A stretch of 37,449 bases of DNA from positions 1 to 37,449 of the forward strand of contig CASEAJ010000033.1 of the NCBI GenBank assembly GCA_949285425.1, given 5' to 3'. The notes under the pieces are model-generated. The model was not told where the DNA came from, searched no databases, and saw only the letters and a program-made list of their open reading frames with translations. Below, in pieces: positions 1-8,910 of the stretch. This DNA is from an uncultured Porphyromonadaceae bacterium (GTDB lineage: Bacteria; Bacteroidota; Bacteroidia; Bacteroidales; Paludibacteraceae). The stretch's first letter is position 1. Every line of letters starts with the position of its first letter. The position numbers were made by a program, and so were the translations under genes.

Positions 1-361
1 TGATGTTTTCCGTAGTTCCGCTCGTTTGTTGCGTCCATGTTTCGCCCGCATCGGCGGTTTTCAGTATTGCGCCGCCTTCGCCTACGGCAAATCCGGTACG
101 TGGGTCTATGAATTTTACGTCATTCAGGTGCGCCGTGCCTATGTATTGTTTGTCCCACGTTTCGCCCCGGTCGGTCGAGCGGGCTATCAGCCCGTTTTCG
201 CCCACAATGTAAACCGTATCAAGACCCACGGTACAGATTTTCCGCAGCCATTCGTCCTGCAGGGTGTTCACATATCCCCAGCAATCATCGGGAGAGGTTT
301 GTGCGTGGGTTAGTCCGGCATACGACAAGAGGACTAAAAGGATGATGTTTTTTGTTTTCAT
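1..361 (-). CDS. YCF48/BNR-type exported protein, N-terminal part
   Basis: An open frame reads on the minus strand from an ATG at 361 and runs off the window edge, so only the first 120 residues are visible. It starts with a signal peptide (MKTKNIILLVLLSYAGLTHA, cleavage probably before QTSPDD). Two copies of a BNR/YCF48-type repeat follow: VGENGLIARSTDRGETW and VGEGGAILKTADAGETW, each a G-x-G-x-I/L-x-x-S/T-x-D-x-G-x-T-W strand. Known members form beta-propellers related to the photosystem II assembly factor Ycf48; in Bacteroidetes they are exported proteins of mostly unknown role. A C-terminal sorting domain cannot be judged because the end is missing. The upstream neighbour is a 1.2-kb intergenic region shared with the divergent lptF-like gene. 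The family call is fairly secure; the function is unknown. Confidence 0.75.
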   Translation of the reverse strand, partial: MKTKNIILLVLLSYAGLTHAQTSPDDCWGYVNTLQDEWLRKICTVGLDTVYIVGENGLIARSTDRGETWDKQYIGTAHLNDVKFIDPRTGFAVGEGGAILKTADAGETWTQQTSGTTENI

Positions 362-643
362 AAGATTCGTTACTTTATAATTAATTTACCTGTACATAGA
401 TGGAAATGCATCGCCGTTGTAAATTCAGACAGAGCGCTTATTCTGTCAATATCATTCCCTTTTTATGCACAAGTGCAATCTGTGATAGTTTATACGGAGC
501 AATGCAGTCCGTTTCTTTTTATTTGTTTGTTGGCAGATAGGAATTATTCTCTGGTGGTGTCATGACCAAATACGTTGTTTGGGTTTGTATTTGTATAAAT
601 ATAAAAAAGAATTTATTTTATGTCTGTCCTGAGATGGAATGCC

Positions 644-683
644 GCTTTAAGGGAAAGAGACAAAAACTTGAATCCCTTAAAGC
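644..683. repeat. Inverted repeat, 11-bp arms
   Basis: Perfect arms GCTTTAAGGGA (644-654) and TCCCTTAAAGC (673-683) enclose 18 bases. No T-tract follows on either strand, so a terminator is not supported. Role unknown. Confidence 0.6.
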
Positions 684-886
684 AGCGGGTGTGCTGCCCG
701 GATGGGTTGGGAATATGGGGTCTGCTTCATGATGATTTCGGTTTTGTGTTCTCTGCTTCAAAGTTATAAGAGTTATTTGAAAATTGCAAATAAAATGTAT
801 TTTTTGTCAGGAAAAGGTATGTGTTGCCGACAGCGAGCGCAATCAACAGGAATGAATCAATGAGGCTAAACGGCTGCAAAGCCAGG

Positions 887-907
887 ATGCTGCATCGGGT
901 GCAGCAT
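887..907. repeat. Hairpin, 8-bp stem with 5-base loop
   Basis: ATGCTGCA (887-894) and TGCAGCAT (900-907) form a perfect stem around TCGGG. A weaker stem TTCAG/CTGAA follows directly. REP-like in appearance; role unknown. Confidence 0.5.
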
Positions 908-997
908 GAGTTTCAGCACTTCGCTGAAGGCGTCCGCTTCAAGACTCTTCCACTGGGTTGGAGGAAATACGCTGGTTTACTGTTTAATGATTGACTG

Positions 998-1067
998 TTA
1001 ACTGTCACTTGTTAACTGTCACTTGTTAACTGTCACTTGTTAACTGTCACTTGTCAACTGTCAACTC
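998..1067. repeat. Tandem 14-bp repeat, four copies plus a degenerate tail
   Basis: The unit TTAACTGTCACTTG is repeated exactly four times (998-1053), followed by degenerate TCAACTG-type pieces to 1067. The exact identity suggests slippage-prone DNA. No gene overlaps it. Confidence 0.9.
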
Positions 1068-1142
1068 ATCGCTCTATCAAAACAACTGACATTATGACCG
1101 CTCAAGCCTGCCACAAGCTTTGCAGGAGGCTGTCAAAAAATA

Positions 1143-1236
1143 CTATAGAAAGTTGGTCCATCTTCTATAGAAAGTTGCACCATCTTCTATAGTATTTTGC
1201 TGAACTTTCTATAGAATATTTTCGCACAAACTATAG
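1143..1236. repeat. CTATAG array with exact 22-bp period (five units)
   Basis: CTATAG starts at 1143, 1165, 1187, 1209 and 1231, exactly 22 bp apart each time. The 16-bp spacers are AAAGTTGGTCCATCTT, AAAGTTGCACCATCTT, TATTTTGCTGAACTTT and AATATTTTCGCACAAA: the first two differ at two bases, the others have diverged. A related array is at 18987-19169. See findings. Confidence 0.9.
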
Positions 1237-1579
1237 CCTTTTTTCGGGCTATGAAAAAGGTTCTCTTTGACACTCTTCGTAGGCATTTACACCCCGCGCT
1301 TGATGTGGGGGGAAACGTGCAAAAGGATAAGTAGTCTTTGTTTTCCGGAATGTCGCATTGTGTGTGCGACACGGCTTTCTCCTCATTCCACCTTCCTTGC
1401 TGTCGTGGGTTCATGGCTGAAAGCACAAGTTGAAAACGTTTTTTCGTAATGTGCTTCCTGGTAGGTTTTAAGCTTATTTCGCATAAGACATGCCGTTTGA
1501 TTGGATTTTTTGGCGTATTTTTGTTTCCTCAAACATAAGGTGGGTTGCATAAACTCCCCGCCATAAGGAAAGTGGTTAC

Positions 1580-3058
1580 GTGAAAAAGATTGATTTATAC
1601 ATGCTGAAGCGTTTTCTCACGCTTTTTATGATGACTTTTTTCATTTGCATTTTCATTTTGCTGATGCAGTTTTTGTGGATGCATGTGAAAGACCTGGTGG
1701 GGAAAGGCATATCCGTCGGCGTGTTGGCTGAATTCTTCTTTTACGCATTCTTTACGATGGTTCCGCTGGGTTTGCCGCTTGCCATTTTACTGGCATCGCT
1801 CATGACGTTCGGCAACCTGGGCGAGAGTTTCGAGCTGACGGCCATGAAGGCTGCCGGCATTTCGCTGTTCCGCATCATGCGCCCCCTCGTCGTGTTCATT
1901 GCGTTCATTTGTGTCGGTGCTTTTTTCTTTTCCAACACCGTGTTGCCTATGGCCCAAACCAAGTTGTGGACTTTGATTTTTTCCTTGCGCCAAAAATCGC
2001 CCGAACTGGATATTCCGGTGGGCGAGTTCTATTCGGGCATTGATGGCATGACCGTGTATGTGCGCGAGCGCGATGAACGCCTTTTGAAGAATTTGATGAT
2101 TTACGATTTTTCCGCCGGCTTCAACAACGCAACGGTCATGACGGCCGACTCGGGTTATGTGCAGCTGACGGGTGACAACAAGTATCTACTGCTGACACTT
2201 TTCGATGGGGAAACATTCGAAAACCTCAAGGAACAGAAGGGTAACAAAAACCAAGGAAGCATTCCTTACCGGCGCGAAACGTTCAGGAAAAAAGAGATAC
2301 TGATTGATTTTGATTCGGGTTTGAACCGTTACGATGAGTCCATACTGAAAGACCAGCATGTGAGCAAGGATGCGAAAATGCTGGTGGCCTCGATTGACTC
2401 GGTGAACAAGATATTGGACATAAAGCTGGAGCAGCAGGGCCAGGAAATTCTCCGGCGCAACTACCTGGGACGTGAATCGGGCGAGCAGCGGAACACGGCG
2501 GCGGATACCATAGCGGGGACGTTTGCCTGTGACATAGACTCGATGTTTTTTGACCTGAGTCAGGAGGATATGGAATACGCCATGTCGCAGGCGGTGGCAC
2601 GGGCCAAGGAAAAGAAGGACCAGATACAATACAATAAAATCATGGTGAATGACTCCATTGTTTACGTGCGTAGGCACTGGATAGAGCTGCATCGCAAGTT
2701 TACCTTGTCGTTTGCCTGTCTGATTTTTTTCTTTATCGGTGCCCCGTTGGGAGCCATTATTCGCAAGGGTGGGCTGGGCATGCCAGCCGTGGTGTCGGTG
2801 ATGATGTTCGTGGTCTATTACATCATAGACACTACTGGTTATAAAATGGCCCGTGAGGGATTGTGGCCCGTTGCCGAGGGCATGTGGATAAGTTCGGCCG
2901 TGCTGTTGCCCATTGGCATATTCCTCACATGGAAGGCGGCGGTTGATGCCACCTTGTTCAGTTCGGACCAGTATAAGAAGGTGTTTGAAAATATAAAGAA
3001 CAAAATAGCGGCTGTCGTGAGAAAACGGACAGGCAAACGGCAACCGCACAATTCATGA
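1580..3058 (+). CDS. LptF/LptG (YjgP/YjgQ) family LPS export permease
   Basis: Inner-membrane permease subunit of the Lpt machine, which extracts lipopolysaccharide from the inner membrane and passes it to the periplasmic bridge with the LptB ATPase. The 492-residue product has the family layout: an N-terminal hydrophobic helix (about residues 10-35), two more near 50-80 and 100-125, a long soluble periplasmic region (about 125-370), and three C-terminal helices containing the [18 protein letters not shown] stretch typical of YjgP/YjgQ. It is longer than the E. coli proteins (about 360 residues) because the middle domain is expanded, as is common in Bacteroidetes. The start is GTG at 1580, with AAGGAAAG about 8 bases upstream. 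ribBA follows after 7 bases, so the two are probably co-transcribed. F and G paralogues cannot be told apart here. Confidence 0.9.
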   Translation: MKKIDLYMLKRFLTLFMMTFFICIFILLMQFLWMHVKDLVGKGISVGVLAEFFFYAFFTMVPLGLPLAILLASLMTFGNLGESFELTAMKAAGISLFRIMRPLVVFIAFICVGAFFFSNTVLPMAQTKLWTLIFSLRQKSPELDIPVGEFYSGIDGMTVYVRERDERLLKNLMIYDFSAGFNNATVMTADSGYVQLTGDNKYLLLTLFDGETFENLKEQKGNKNQGSIPYRRETFRKKEILIDFDSGLNRYDESILKDQHVSKDAKMLVASIDSVNKILDIKLEQQGQEILRRNYLGRESGEQRNTAADTIAGTFACDIDSMFFDLSQEDMEYAMSQAVARAKEKKDQIQYNKIMVNDSIVYVRRHWIELHRKFTLSFACLIFFFIGAPLGAIIRKGGLGMPAVVSVMMFVVYYIIDTTGYKMAREGLWPVAEGMWISSAVLLPIGIFLTWKAAVDATLFSSDQYKKVFENIKNKIAAVVRKRTGKRQPHNS

Positions 3059-3065
3059 CAAGATT

Positions 3066-4292
3066 ATGAGAGAAAAAGTATTGGATTCGATAGAGGAAGC
3101 TATCGAGGATTTCCGTAAGGGGGAGTTTGTCATAGTGGTGGACGATGAGGACCGTGAGAATGAGGGAGACCTGGTCATTGCGGCCGAACTGATAACTCCC
3201 GAAAAGGTGAACTTCATGTTGAAGCATGCCCGTGGCGTGTTGTGTGCTCCCATTACATTGTCGCGCTGCGAAGAACTTGATTTGCCGCATCAGGTGGTGA
3301 ACAACACTTCGGTGCTTGGCACTCCCTTTACCGTGACCGTTGACAAACTGGAAGGATGCAGCACCGGTGTGTCGGCAGCGGACCGTGCCGCTACCATACG
3401 TGCGCTTGCCGACCCCAAGTCGACACCCGAAACTTTTGGCCGTCCGGGCCATGTCAATCCGCTCTATGCGCAGGACCGTGGGGTGTTGCGGCGTGCGGGA
3501 CATACCGAAGCCTGTGTCGACCTGGCGAAACTGGCGGGTCTTTATCCGGCTGCGGCCCTTATGGAAGTGATGAATGATGACGGTTCGATGGCACGTTTGC
3601 CCGAATTGCGTAAAATGGCCGATGAATATGGTTTCAAACTCATTTCCATTGCCGACCTGATTGCTTACCGTCTGAAGACGGAATCACTGATAGAAAAAGG
3701 AGAAACCGTTGACTTGCCCACCGCCTACGGACATTTCAGACTTACACCTTTCCGCCAGATTTCCAACGGAAAGGAACATATCGCATTGGTGAAGGGTGAG
3801 TGGAGTGCCGATGAACCGGTGCTGGTGCGCGTGCATTCTTCGTGCATGACGGGCGATGTGTTCGGCTCTTGCCGCTGCGAGTGCGGAGAACAGCTTCACA
3901 AGGCCATGCAGACGATAGAGAAGGAAGGCAAAGGGGTCATTGTATACATGAACCAGGAAGGACGCGGCATCGGGTTGATGAACAAGATAAAGGCCTATAA
4001 ACTTCAGGAAGAAGGATTGGACACGGTGGATGCGAATCTGCATCTCGGTTTCCAGGCCGATGAGCGTGACTATGGCATTGGCGCGCAAATCCTTCGCTCG
4101 CTGGGAGTAGGCAAAATCCGCCTGATGACGAACAATCCGAAAAAACGCATCGGTCTCGAATCATACGGTCTTTCCATTGTGGAAAATGTGCCCCTGGAAG
4201 TGAAACCCAATCCATATAACATTTTCTACATGAAGACGAAAAAGGAACGCATGCATCATAATCTGCATTTGGATGCGGAGTCTCAACAGTAA
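3066..4292 (+). CDS. ribBA: Bifunctional 3,4-dihydroxy-2-butanone-4-phosphate synthase / GTP cyclohydrolase II
   Basis: Catalyses both entry reactions of riboflavin synthesis: ribulose 5-phosphate to dihydroxybutanone phosphate plus formate, and GTP to the diaminopyrimidinone phosphate. The N-terminal half (about residues 1-200) is RibB, with the acidic loop [10 protein letters not shown] (26-35), the [10 protein letters not shown] loop (99-108) and RAGHTEA (143-149). The C-terminal half (about 205-400) is RibA, with the zinc ligands Cys260, Cys271 and Cys273 spaced as in E. coli RibA, followed by NQEGRGIGL. The 408-residue length is normal for the fusion, and no key residue is missing. It lies 7 bases after the lptF-like gene and 13 bases before the SDR gene, and no flavin riboswitch is seen in front. 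Confidence 0.97.
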   Translation: MREKVLDSIEEAIEDFRKGEFVIVVDDEDRENEGDLVIAAELITPEKVNFMLKHARGVLCAPITLSRCEELDLPHQVVNNTSVLGTPFTVTVDKLEGCSTGVSAADRAATIRALADPKSTPETFGRPGHVNPLYAQDRGVLRRAGHTEACVDLAKLAGLYPAAALMEVMNDDGSMARLPELRKMADEYGFKLISIADLIAYRLKTESLIEKGETVDLPTAYGHFRLTPFRQISNGKEHIALVKGEWSADEPVLVRVHSSCMTGDVFGSCRCECGEQLHKAMQTIEKEGKGVIVYMNQEGRGIGLMNKIKAYKLQEEGLDTVDANLHLGFQADERDYGIGAQILRSLGVGKIRLMTNNPKKRIGLESYGLSIVENVPLEVKPNPYNIFYMKTKKERMHHNLHLDAESQQ

Positions 4293-4305
4293 AACCGGGC
4301 AGTTT

Positions 4306-5061
4306 ATGAAAACAGCACTTGTTACAGGAACGACGGCCGGATTGGGTGAAGCAATGGCTCGCCGTCTGGCCAAGTTGGGATATCGGTTGGTGATAACCGG
4401 CCGGCGCAGGGAACGGCTGGACCGTTTGGCGGAAACGTTGCGTTCGGCATTCGGTTGCGAAGTGTTTGCGCTCTGCTTCGATGTGCGCGACAGGGAAGCC
4501 TGCGATGCCGCGTGGAACTCATTGCCGGCATCGTTTAAGGACATAGACCTTTTGGTGAACAATGCCGGACTGGCTGCGGGTGCCGACCCGTTTGATGAAA
4601 GCTCGCTGGACGATTTTGAACGGATGATTGATACCAATGTGAAAGGTTTGCTGTATATGTCCAAGCTGGTGGTGCCCCGCATGGTGGAACGCAGAAAGGG
4701 ACATGTGGTCAACCTGTCTTCCATCGCCGGCATTGAGGTCTATCCGAACGGGAGTGTTTATTGTGCCACGAAGCATGCCGTGAATGCCATAACGAAAGGC
4801 ATGCGCATTGACCTGTTGAAATACGGCATCAAAGTCAGCTCCATTTCTCCTGGTATGGTTGAGACAGAGTTTTCGGTGGTGCGCTATCATGGCGATGAAA
4901 ACAAGGCGAAGGCGGTTTATCGGGGGTTGCAGCCTCTTTGTGCCGATGACATAGCCGATGCGCTTGAGTTTATAGTGACACGCCCCGACCATGTGATGAT
5001 AAACGATATTCAGATAAACCCCAAGCAACAGGCCAATACCTACATATCCGAACGCGAATAA
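4306..5061 (+). CDS. SDR-family NAD(P)-dependent oxidoreductase (YdfG-like)
   Basis: A classical short-chain dehydrogenase of 251 residues. It has the dinucleotide-binding motif TGTTAGLG (7-14), NNAG (85-88), a catalytic serine in NLSS (136-139), and Tyr152-x3-Lys156 in VYCATKHAV. The overall pattern (NVKG, ISPGMVETEFS) resembles E. coli YdfG, which reduces 3-hydroxy acids and malonic semialdehyde, but the substrate cannot be read from the sequence. I start at the ATG at 4306 because the glycine motif then falls at its usual place; an upstream in-frame start (4273) would overlap the end of ribBA. It is the last gene of the lptF-ribBA-SDR run and is followed by a strong terminator. Confidence 0.9.
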   Translation: MKTALVTGTTAGLGEAMARRLAKLGYRLVITGRRRERLDRLAETLRSAFGCEVFALCFDVRDREACDAAWNSLPASFKDIDLLVNNAGLAAGADPFDESSLDDFERMIDTNVKGLLYMSKLVVPRMVERRKGHVVNLSSIAGIEVYPNGSVYCATKHAVNAITKGMRIDLLKYGIKVSSISPGMVETEFSVVRYHGDENKAKAVYRGLQPLCADDIADALEFIVTRPDHVMINDIQINPKQQANTYISERE

Positions 5062-5080
5062 ACGCATTGCGGATGTCGGG

Positions 5081-5138
5081 AAAACAGGAAGCCGTCGGGA
5101 ACATTTCCAAACAAGTTCCCGACGGCTTCCTGTTTTTT
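5081..5138 (+). terminator. Rho-independent terminator after the SDR gene
   Basis: Perfect 22-bp arms (5081-5102 and 5115-5136) enclose a 12-base loop, and the 3' arm runs into a seven-T tract. It lies 20 bases after the SDR stop and ends the lptF-ribBA-SDR unit. Confidence 0.95.
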
Positions 5139-5218
5139 TGCGGCAGGTGAGGTCCGGATACTAAACATTAAATAATGAACTTTTTAACGTAAAAGTGGCT
5201 TTTTCAGAAAAAAAGGTT

Positions 5219-5226
5219 TATTTTTG
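5219..5226 (+). promoter_or_regulatory. Bacteroidetes -7 box before the DUF349 gene
   Basis: TATTTTTG fits TAnnTTTG. A T-rich stretch at 5199-5205 is the only -33 candidate. It would give a leader of about 65 bases before the ATG at 5299. Confidence 0.5.
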
Positions 5227-5298
5227 TGATTGAGAAACAATAAAGACACTGTCCGTTGAATGGGGCAGCATAATAAAAATCAATAAAATATCTTGAAA

Positions 5299-7230
5299 AT
5301 GAACTCACTTGAATTGAACAAGGAATCGAAGTTGTCGCCGGAACAATCGGCGATGGAGGAGACACAGACGACATTGCAAACAGTATCAGAGCAAACGAAT
5401 GAGGCGGTGAAGGATGCATCGGCAGATGCGTCGCCTGAAGTTCCGGCACAAGAATCCGGTTCCTTGGATGCGGAACAAGTGGAAGTTCAGCAAGATATGG
5501 AGGTTGAAAAGAACCTGGCAGCAACTTATGCGGCGCTTGACCGTGCCGGCCTGGTGGACGCTTTGAGAAAAATAGTGTCTCAGGAAGTGACCGAAGTGCG
5601 CGAAGATGTGGAACTGATAAAGCAATTCTTCTATAAAAAGCAGAAACAGGAACTGGAAGAACAGAAAAAGGCGTTTCTGGCCAATGAAGATGCCGTGGAG
5701 TCAGACTTTAAACCGGAAAAGGACAATCTGGAGGACATGCTGAAAAGCCTGTTGGGTGATTTTAAAGCGAAAAAGGCCGCCTATGCTGCGCGTCTGGAAC
5801 AGGAAAAGGAAAATAATCTGTTGCAAAAACAGCATATCCTGGAACAAATGCGCATGCTCACCGACTCAACGGATGATGTGGCAGCACATATAGGGGAGTT
5901 CAAGGACTTGCAACAAAAATGGAAAACGATAGGGGCTGTCCCGGCTACAGTTTCAACCGACTTGTGGAAACAGTATAATTTGTTGCAGGAAAAGTTCTGG
6001 GACTTGATCAAAATCAATAACGAACTCCGCGAATATGATTTTAAAAAGAATCTGGAAGCCAAGTTGTTGTTGTGTGAAGCGGCAGAAAAGCTTTTGTCGG
6101 AAGAAGATGTGGTTGCTGCCGCCCGTCAGTTGCAGAAACTGCATGAGGAGTGGCGGGAAATAGGACCTGTGGCTCGTGAAATGCGTGAAGAAATATGGAA
6201 CCGTTTTAAGGAAACGACAGCGGAAATAAACAGAAAACATCAGAACCACTTCGAAAAGTTGCGTCAGGGTGAAGAAGAAAATTTGGCTCGGAAGGAGGTC
6301 TTGTGCGAAAAACTGGAAGCTATTGATGTGAATGAATTGAAAACCTATGCTGCATGGGACACCGCAACGCAGACTGTGAAAGATTTGCAGGAAGAATGGC
6401 GCACCATAGGTTTTGCACCGCGCAAATCGAACCAGAAGGTGTTTGAACGTTACCGTCAGGCATGCGATGAATTTTTCGCAAAGAAATCGGCTTTCTATAA
6501 AGAACTGAAGGCTGAGTCGGTAGAAAACCTGGAAAAGAAACGTGCCTTGTGCGAACAGGCAGAGGCTTTGAAAGACAGCACCGACTGGAAAAACACAACC
6601 GACAAACTCGTGAAGATTCAAAGCGACTGGAAAAAGATTGGACCGGTTCAGAAAAAATACTCGGACGATTTGTGGAAGCGGTTTATTGCAGCTTGTGACT
6701 ATTTCTTTGAACAGAAAAACAAGAATTTCTCGAACCAGCGTTCGGAAGAACAGGATAACCTGAAAAGAAAAAAGGAAATCGTAGAAAAGATTGAACAAAT
6801 CGACGTGACGGATGTGGACGCTGCACATGCCCTGTTGAAAGAACTGATGGAAGAGTTCAAGAATGTGGGGCATGTACCATTCAAAGACAAAGACAAAATC
6901 TATAAGGCCTATCGGGCTGCTGTGGACAAGTTGTTTGATGCGTTGAATCTTGATGCCAACAACCGTCGTCTGGAATCATTCCGTACCAATCTGGAGGACA
7001 TGTCCGCCAAGGGTGAACAAAAATTGTATCGCGAACGTGAGAAACTGATTCGTGCCTGTGAGCATCTGAAATCGGAAATAGCGACTTATGAAAACAACAT
7101 AGGATTCTTCTCTTCTACCTCGAAAAAGGCAGACAGCATGCTGAAGGAAATGGAACGTAAAATTGAAGGTTTGAAAGAAGAATGTCGCCTGATTGAGCAG
7201 AAAATAGGCATGATAGAAGAAAAATTATGA
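5299..7230 (+). CDS. DUF349-repeat coiled-coil protein
   Basis: A 643-residue, highly charged, largely helical protein. After a low-complexity acidic N-terminus (about residues 1-90) it carries about five copies of the DUF349 unit, each marked by a L-x-x-x-W-K/R-x-I-G-x-V/A-P core followed by a W/F-x-x-Y/F-aromatic helix (for example LQQKWKTIGAVP, LHEEWREIGPV, LQEEWRTIGFAP, IQSDWKKIGPV, LMEEFKNVGHVP). The C-terminus is a long coiled coil. There is no signal peptide or membrane segment, so it is probably cytoplasmic. The biochemical role of DUF349 is not established. I chose the ATG at 5299; a TTG two codons upstream (5293) is the alternative. The YitT gene follows closely and may be co-transcribed. 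Confidence 0.88.
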   Translation: MNSLELNKESKLSPEQSAMEETQTTLQTVSEQTNEAVKDASADASPEVPAQESGSLDAEQVEVQQDMEVEKNLAATYAALDRAGLVDALRKIVSQEVTEVREDVELIKQFFYKKQKQELEEQKKAFLANEDAVESDFKPEKDNLEDMLKSLLGDFKAKKAAYAARLEQEKENNLLQKQHILEQMRMLTDSTDDVAAHIGEFKDLQQKWKTIGAVPATVSTDLWKQYNLLQEKFWDLIKINNELREYDFKKNLEAKLLLCEAAEKLLSEEDVVAAARQLQKLHEEWREIGPVAREMREEIWNRFKETTAEINRKHQNHFEKLRQGEEENLARKEVLCEKLEAIDVNELKTYAAWDTATQTVKDLQEEWRTIGFAPRKSNQKVFERYRQACDEFFAKKSAFYKELKAESVENLEKKRALCEQAEALKDSTDWKNTTDKLVKIQSDWKKIGPVQKKYSDDLWKRFIAACDYFFEQKNKNFSNQRSEEQDNLKRKKEIVEKIEQIDVTDVDAAHALLKELMEEFKNVGHVPFKDKDKIYKAYRAAVDKLFDALNLDANNRRLESFRTNLEDMSAKGEQKLYREREKLIRACEHLKSEIATYENNIGFFSSTSKKADSMLKEMERKIEGLKEECRLIEQKIGMIEEKL

Positions 7231-7264
7231 AGTGAATCAGTCCGCGGGATATTATAAAAACAAT

Positions 7265-8233
7265 ATGAAGATGTTAAAGACAATTACGGCATGGGTTAAT
7301 ATCCTGTTGGGCTGCACCATCATGGCAGCGGGCTTTGTGTTTTTCATTAACCCTTATAACATTGTACCGGGAGGAGTATATGGGGCCAGCATTGTAATGC
7401 ACAACTTGTTCCCTTCTGTTCAGGTAGGTACGTTCGGCTATTGTTTTGATGTGCCTTTGCTCCTTCTCTCGGTTGTGTTGCTGGGAGCCAAGTTGGGAAT
7501 ACGCACTATCGTAGCAGCTTTGCTTACTCCGCTTATCATGAACTTGTTGTCGGTGTTGGCTTATCCGAACCGTGAAGCATTGGAAATGCTGGATCCGGCT
7601 CAAATGCTGGGTGGGGTGATAGACCTTTCCGACCAGTTGATGCTGGCTTCGATTATCGGTGCTGTGGTTATAGGAATTGGAGTAGGGTTGGTCGCGCGTA
7701 ATCAAGCTACCACAGGGGGAAGTGATATTGTGGCCATGATGCTGCAGAAATATGTTCATTTGCCTTTTTCCAAAGGCATTCTGCTGGTAGATGCGGTGGT
7801 GGTGCTTTTCGGGTTGATTGTAATCGGTTTCGGCCTTGGCAGTGCAAAAGATACAGGTGAACCTTCGCTCCATTTGTCTTTTTATTCGCTTATCGCCATT
7901 TATATAACCTCACGGGTGGTGTCGTTCATGTTGAATGGTGCGAAAGATGACAAACTGGTTTTTGTTATCAGCAAGGATAGAATGCCGGAATTGCGGAACT
8001 ACGTTTTGAATGATTTGGACCGTTCGGGAACGTACATCAAATGTCAGGGCATGTACTCGGGTGAAGACAAAGACATGCTTTTTCTTGTGGTCAGCTACAA
8101 GGAAACGGTTGATTTAAGAACCAAGATAAAAGAAGTCGATCCGCATGCTTTTGTGGTGATTACAGATGCTTATGATGCTTACGGTGAGGGTTGGAAGGAA
8201 CTTCCATCGCCTAATGAAATTCATCCTGAATAA
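7265..8233 (+). CDS. YitT family membrane protein
   Basis: A 322-residue integral membrane protein. Five or six hydrophobic segments fill the first about 215 residues, and the soluble C-terminal domain corresponds to DUF2179. The N-terminal INPYNIVPGGVYG and the QATTGGSDIVAMML stretch are hallmark YitT positions. The transported substrate, if any, is unknown. An in-frame GTG at 7232 exists, but the ATG at 7265 places the first membrane helix at the usual distance. It follows the DUF349 gene by 34 bases and ends before a terminator. A paralogue lies at 32263-33144. Confidence 0.88.
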   Translation: MKMLKTITAWVNILLGCTIMAAGFVFFINPYNIVPGGVYGASIVMHNLFPSVQVGTFGYCFDVPLLLLSVVLLGAKLGIRTIVAALLTPLIMNLLSVLAYPNREALEMLDPAQMLGGVIDLSDQLMLASIIGAVVIGIGVGLVARNQATTGGSDIVAMMLQKYVHLPFSKGILLVDAVVVLFGLIVIGFGLGSAKDTGEPSLHLSFYSLIAIYITSRVVSFMLNGAKDDKLVFVISKDRMPELRNYVLNDLDRSGTYIKCQGMYSGEDKDMLFLVVSYKETVDLRTKIKEVDPHAFVVITDAYDAYGEGWKELPSPNEIHPE

Positions 8234-8254
8234 AAAAAATCGAATGATACATTG

Positions 8255-8297
8255 AAGGGGCATGCTGAATTGGATTTTGGCATGCCTCTTTGTTTTT
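8255..8297 (+). terminator. Rho-independent terminator after the first yitT
   Basis: An 11-bp stem with one G-T pair (AAGGGGCATGC at 8255-8265 with GCATGCCTCTT at 8280-8290) runs into TTTGTTTTT. It lies between convergent genes and has the T-tract only on the plus strand. Confidence 0.85.
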
Positions 8298-8343
8298 GAG
8301 AAATGGGATTGCGGATAGTGGACAAGTGGTATGTGTAGTATTA

Positions 8344-8910
8344 TTATGGTTTTGCCACTTCTTCATTGGCAATGATGAACCTCCAGGGCTTGTTTCGCCA
8401 GGTTTCTTCTGCGTAATCAATGCCGATGCGTGGAGTGGTGATGAATGAATCAATTTCAGGTGCATCTTCAATCCATAAGGAAGATGAAGACAGCAGGCTT
8501 TCGCCGTTGAGTGTCTTGTCTATGTCCAGTGTGCGCCCCACGCGTCCGGGTCCTGACTGTCCCGAAATGCCTCGAATCAATACGGCCTGCGGGTCGTCTG
8601 TTTCTCCGGTGACTACGTTTAACATCCAATACATGCCGTAGATGAGGTAAATGTAAATGGTTCCTCCTGCATGATACATGACTTCGGTGCGTGCCGTGCG
8701 TCCTTTGCTTGCATGGCATGCTTTGTCCTCTTCGCCACAATAGGCTTCGGTTTCATTGATGGTGTAGCGTGCAACATTACCATCCTTGTGTCTCCTGACC
8801 AAAGTTTTGCCCAATAGTTGCCGGGCTACAGTTACCGCATCTTGCCGGTAGAATTCGGGTCCTAATTTCTTTCCGGCTTGTATGCTGTTGGAAAGCTGGC
8901 AGTTTTTCAT
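8344..8910 (-). CDS. mpg: 3-methyladenine DNA glycosylase (AAG/MPG family)
   Basis: A base-excision repair enzyme that flips out and removes alkylated or deaminated purines. The 188-residue protein has the family blocks in order: EFYRQDAVTVARQLLGK, INETEAYCGEEDKACHA (the first Glu is in the position of the catalytic Glu), RTEVMYHAGGTIYIYLIYG with the intercalating-loop tyrosine region, and GPGRVGRTLDID. The length is normal. The ATG at 8910 overlaps the stop of the acyltransferase gene (ATGA), so the two are translationally coupled in the era-lpxL-mpg operon. Confidence 0.95.
   Translation of the reverse strand: MKNCQLSNSIQAGKKLGPEFYRQDAVTVARQLLGKTLVRRHKDGNVARYTINETEAYCGEEDKACHASKGRTARTEVMYHAGGTIYIYLIYGMYWMLNVVTGETDDPQAVLIRGISGQSGPGRVGRTLDIDKTLNGESLLSSSSLWIEDAPEIDSFITTPRIGIDYAEETWRNKPWRFIIANEEVAKP

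Larger units (their letters stand above)
362..1579. other. Repeat-rich intergenic region, no gene seen
   Basis: This 1.2-kb stretch lies between two divergent genes and holds no convincing coding frame. It contains a hairpin (644-683), a second hairpin (887-907), four tandem copies of a 14-bp unit (998-1053) and a 22-bp-period CTATAG array (1143-1236). A possible -7 box TATTTTTG (1516-1523) precedes the lptF-like gene. The 14-base word TCAACAGGAATGAA at 843-856 recurs at 19106-19119, inside the other repeat-rich region of the window. Confidence 0.7.

Noticed and set aside
1143..1236. The CTATAG array as a CRISPR array
   Set aside because: A 6-bp repeat and 16-bp spacers are far too short, the first two spacers are near-identical, and no cas gene is in the window.
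1187..1449. Small frames of 60-80 residues in the first intergenic region
   Set aside because: They cross the CTATAG repeats, lack start context and have no recognisable content.
2186..3049. A 287-residue open frame antisense to the lptF-like gene
   Set aside because: It overlaps a well-supported gene, has a basic and His-rich composition typical of shadow frames, and no recognisable motif.
5953..6873. A 306-residue antisense frame in the DUF349 gene, Phe-rich
   Set aside because: Antisense of Lys/Glu-rich coiled-coil codons gives Phe/Leu-rich frames; it resembles a membrane protein only by composition.
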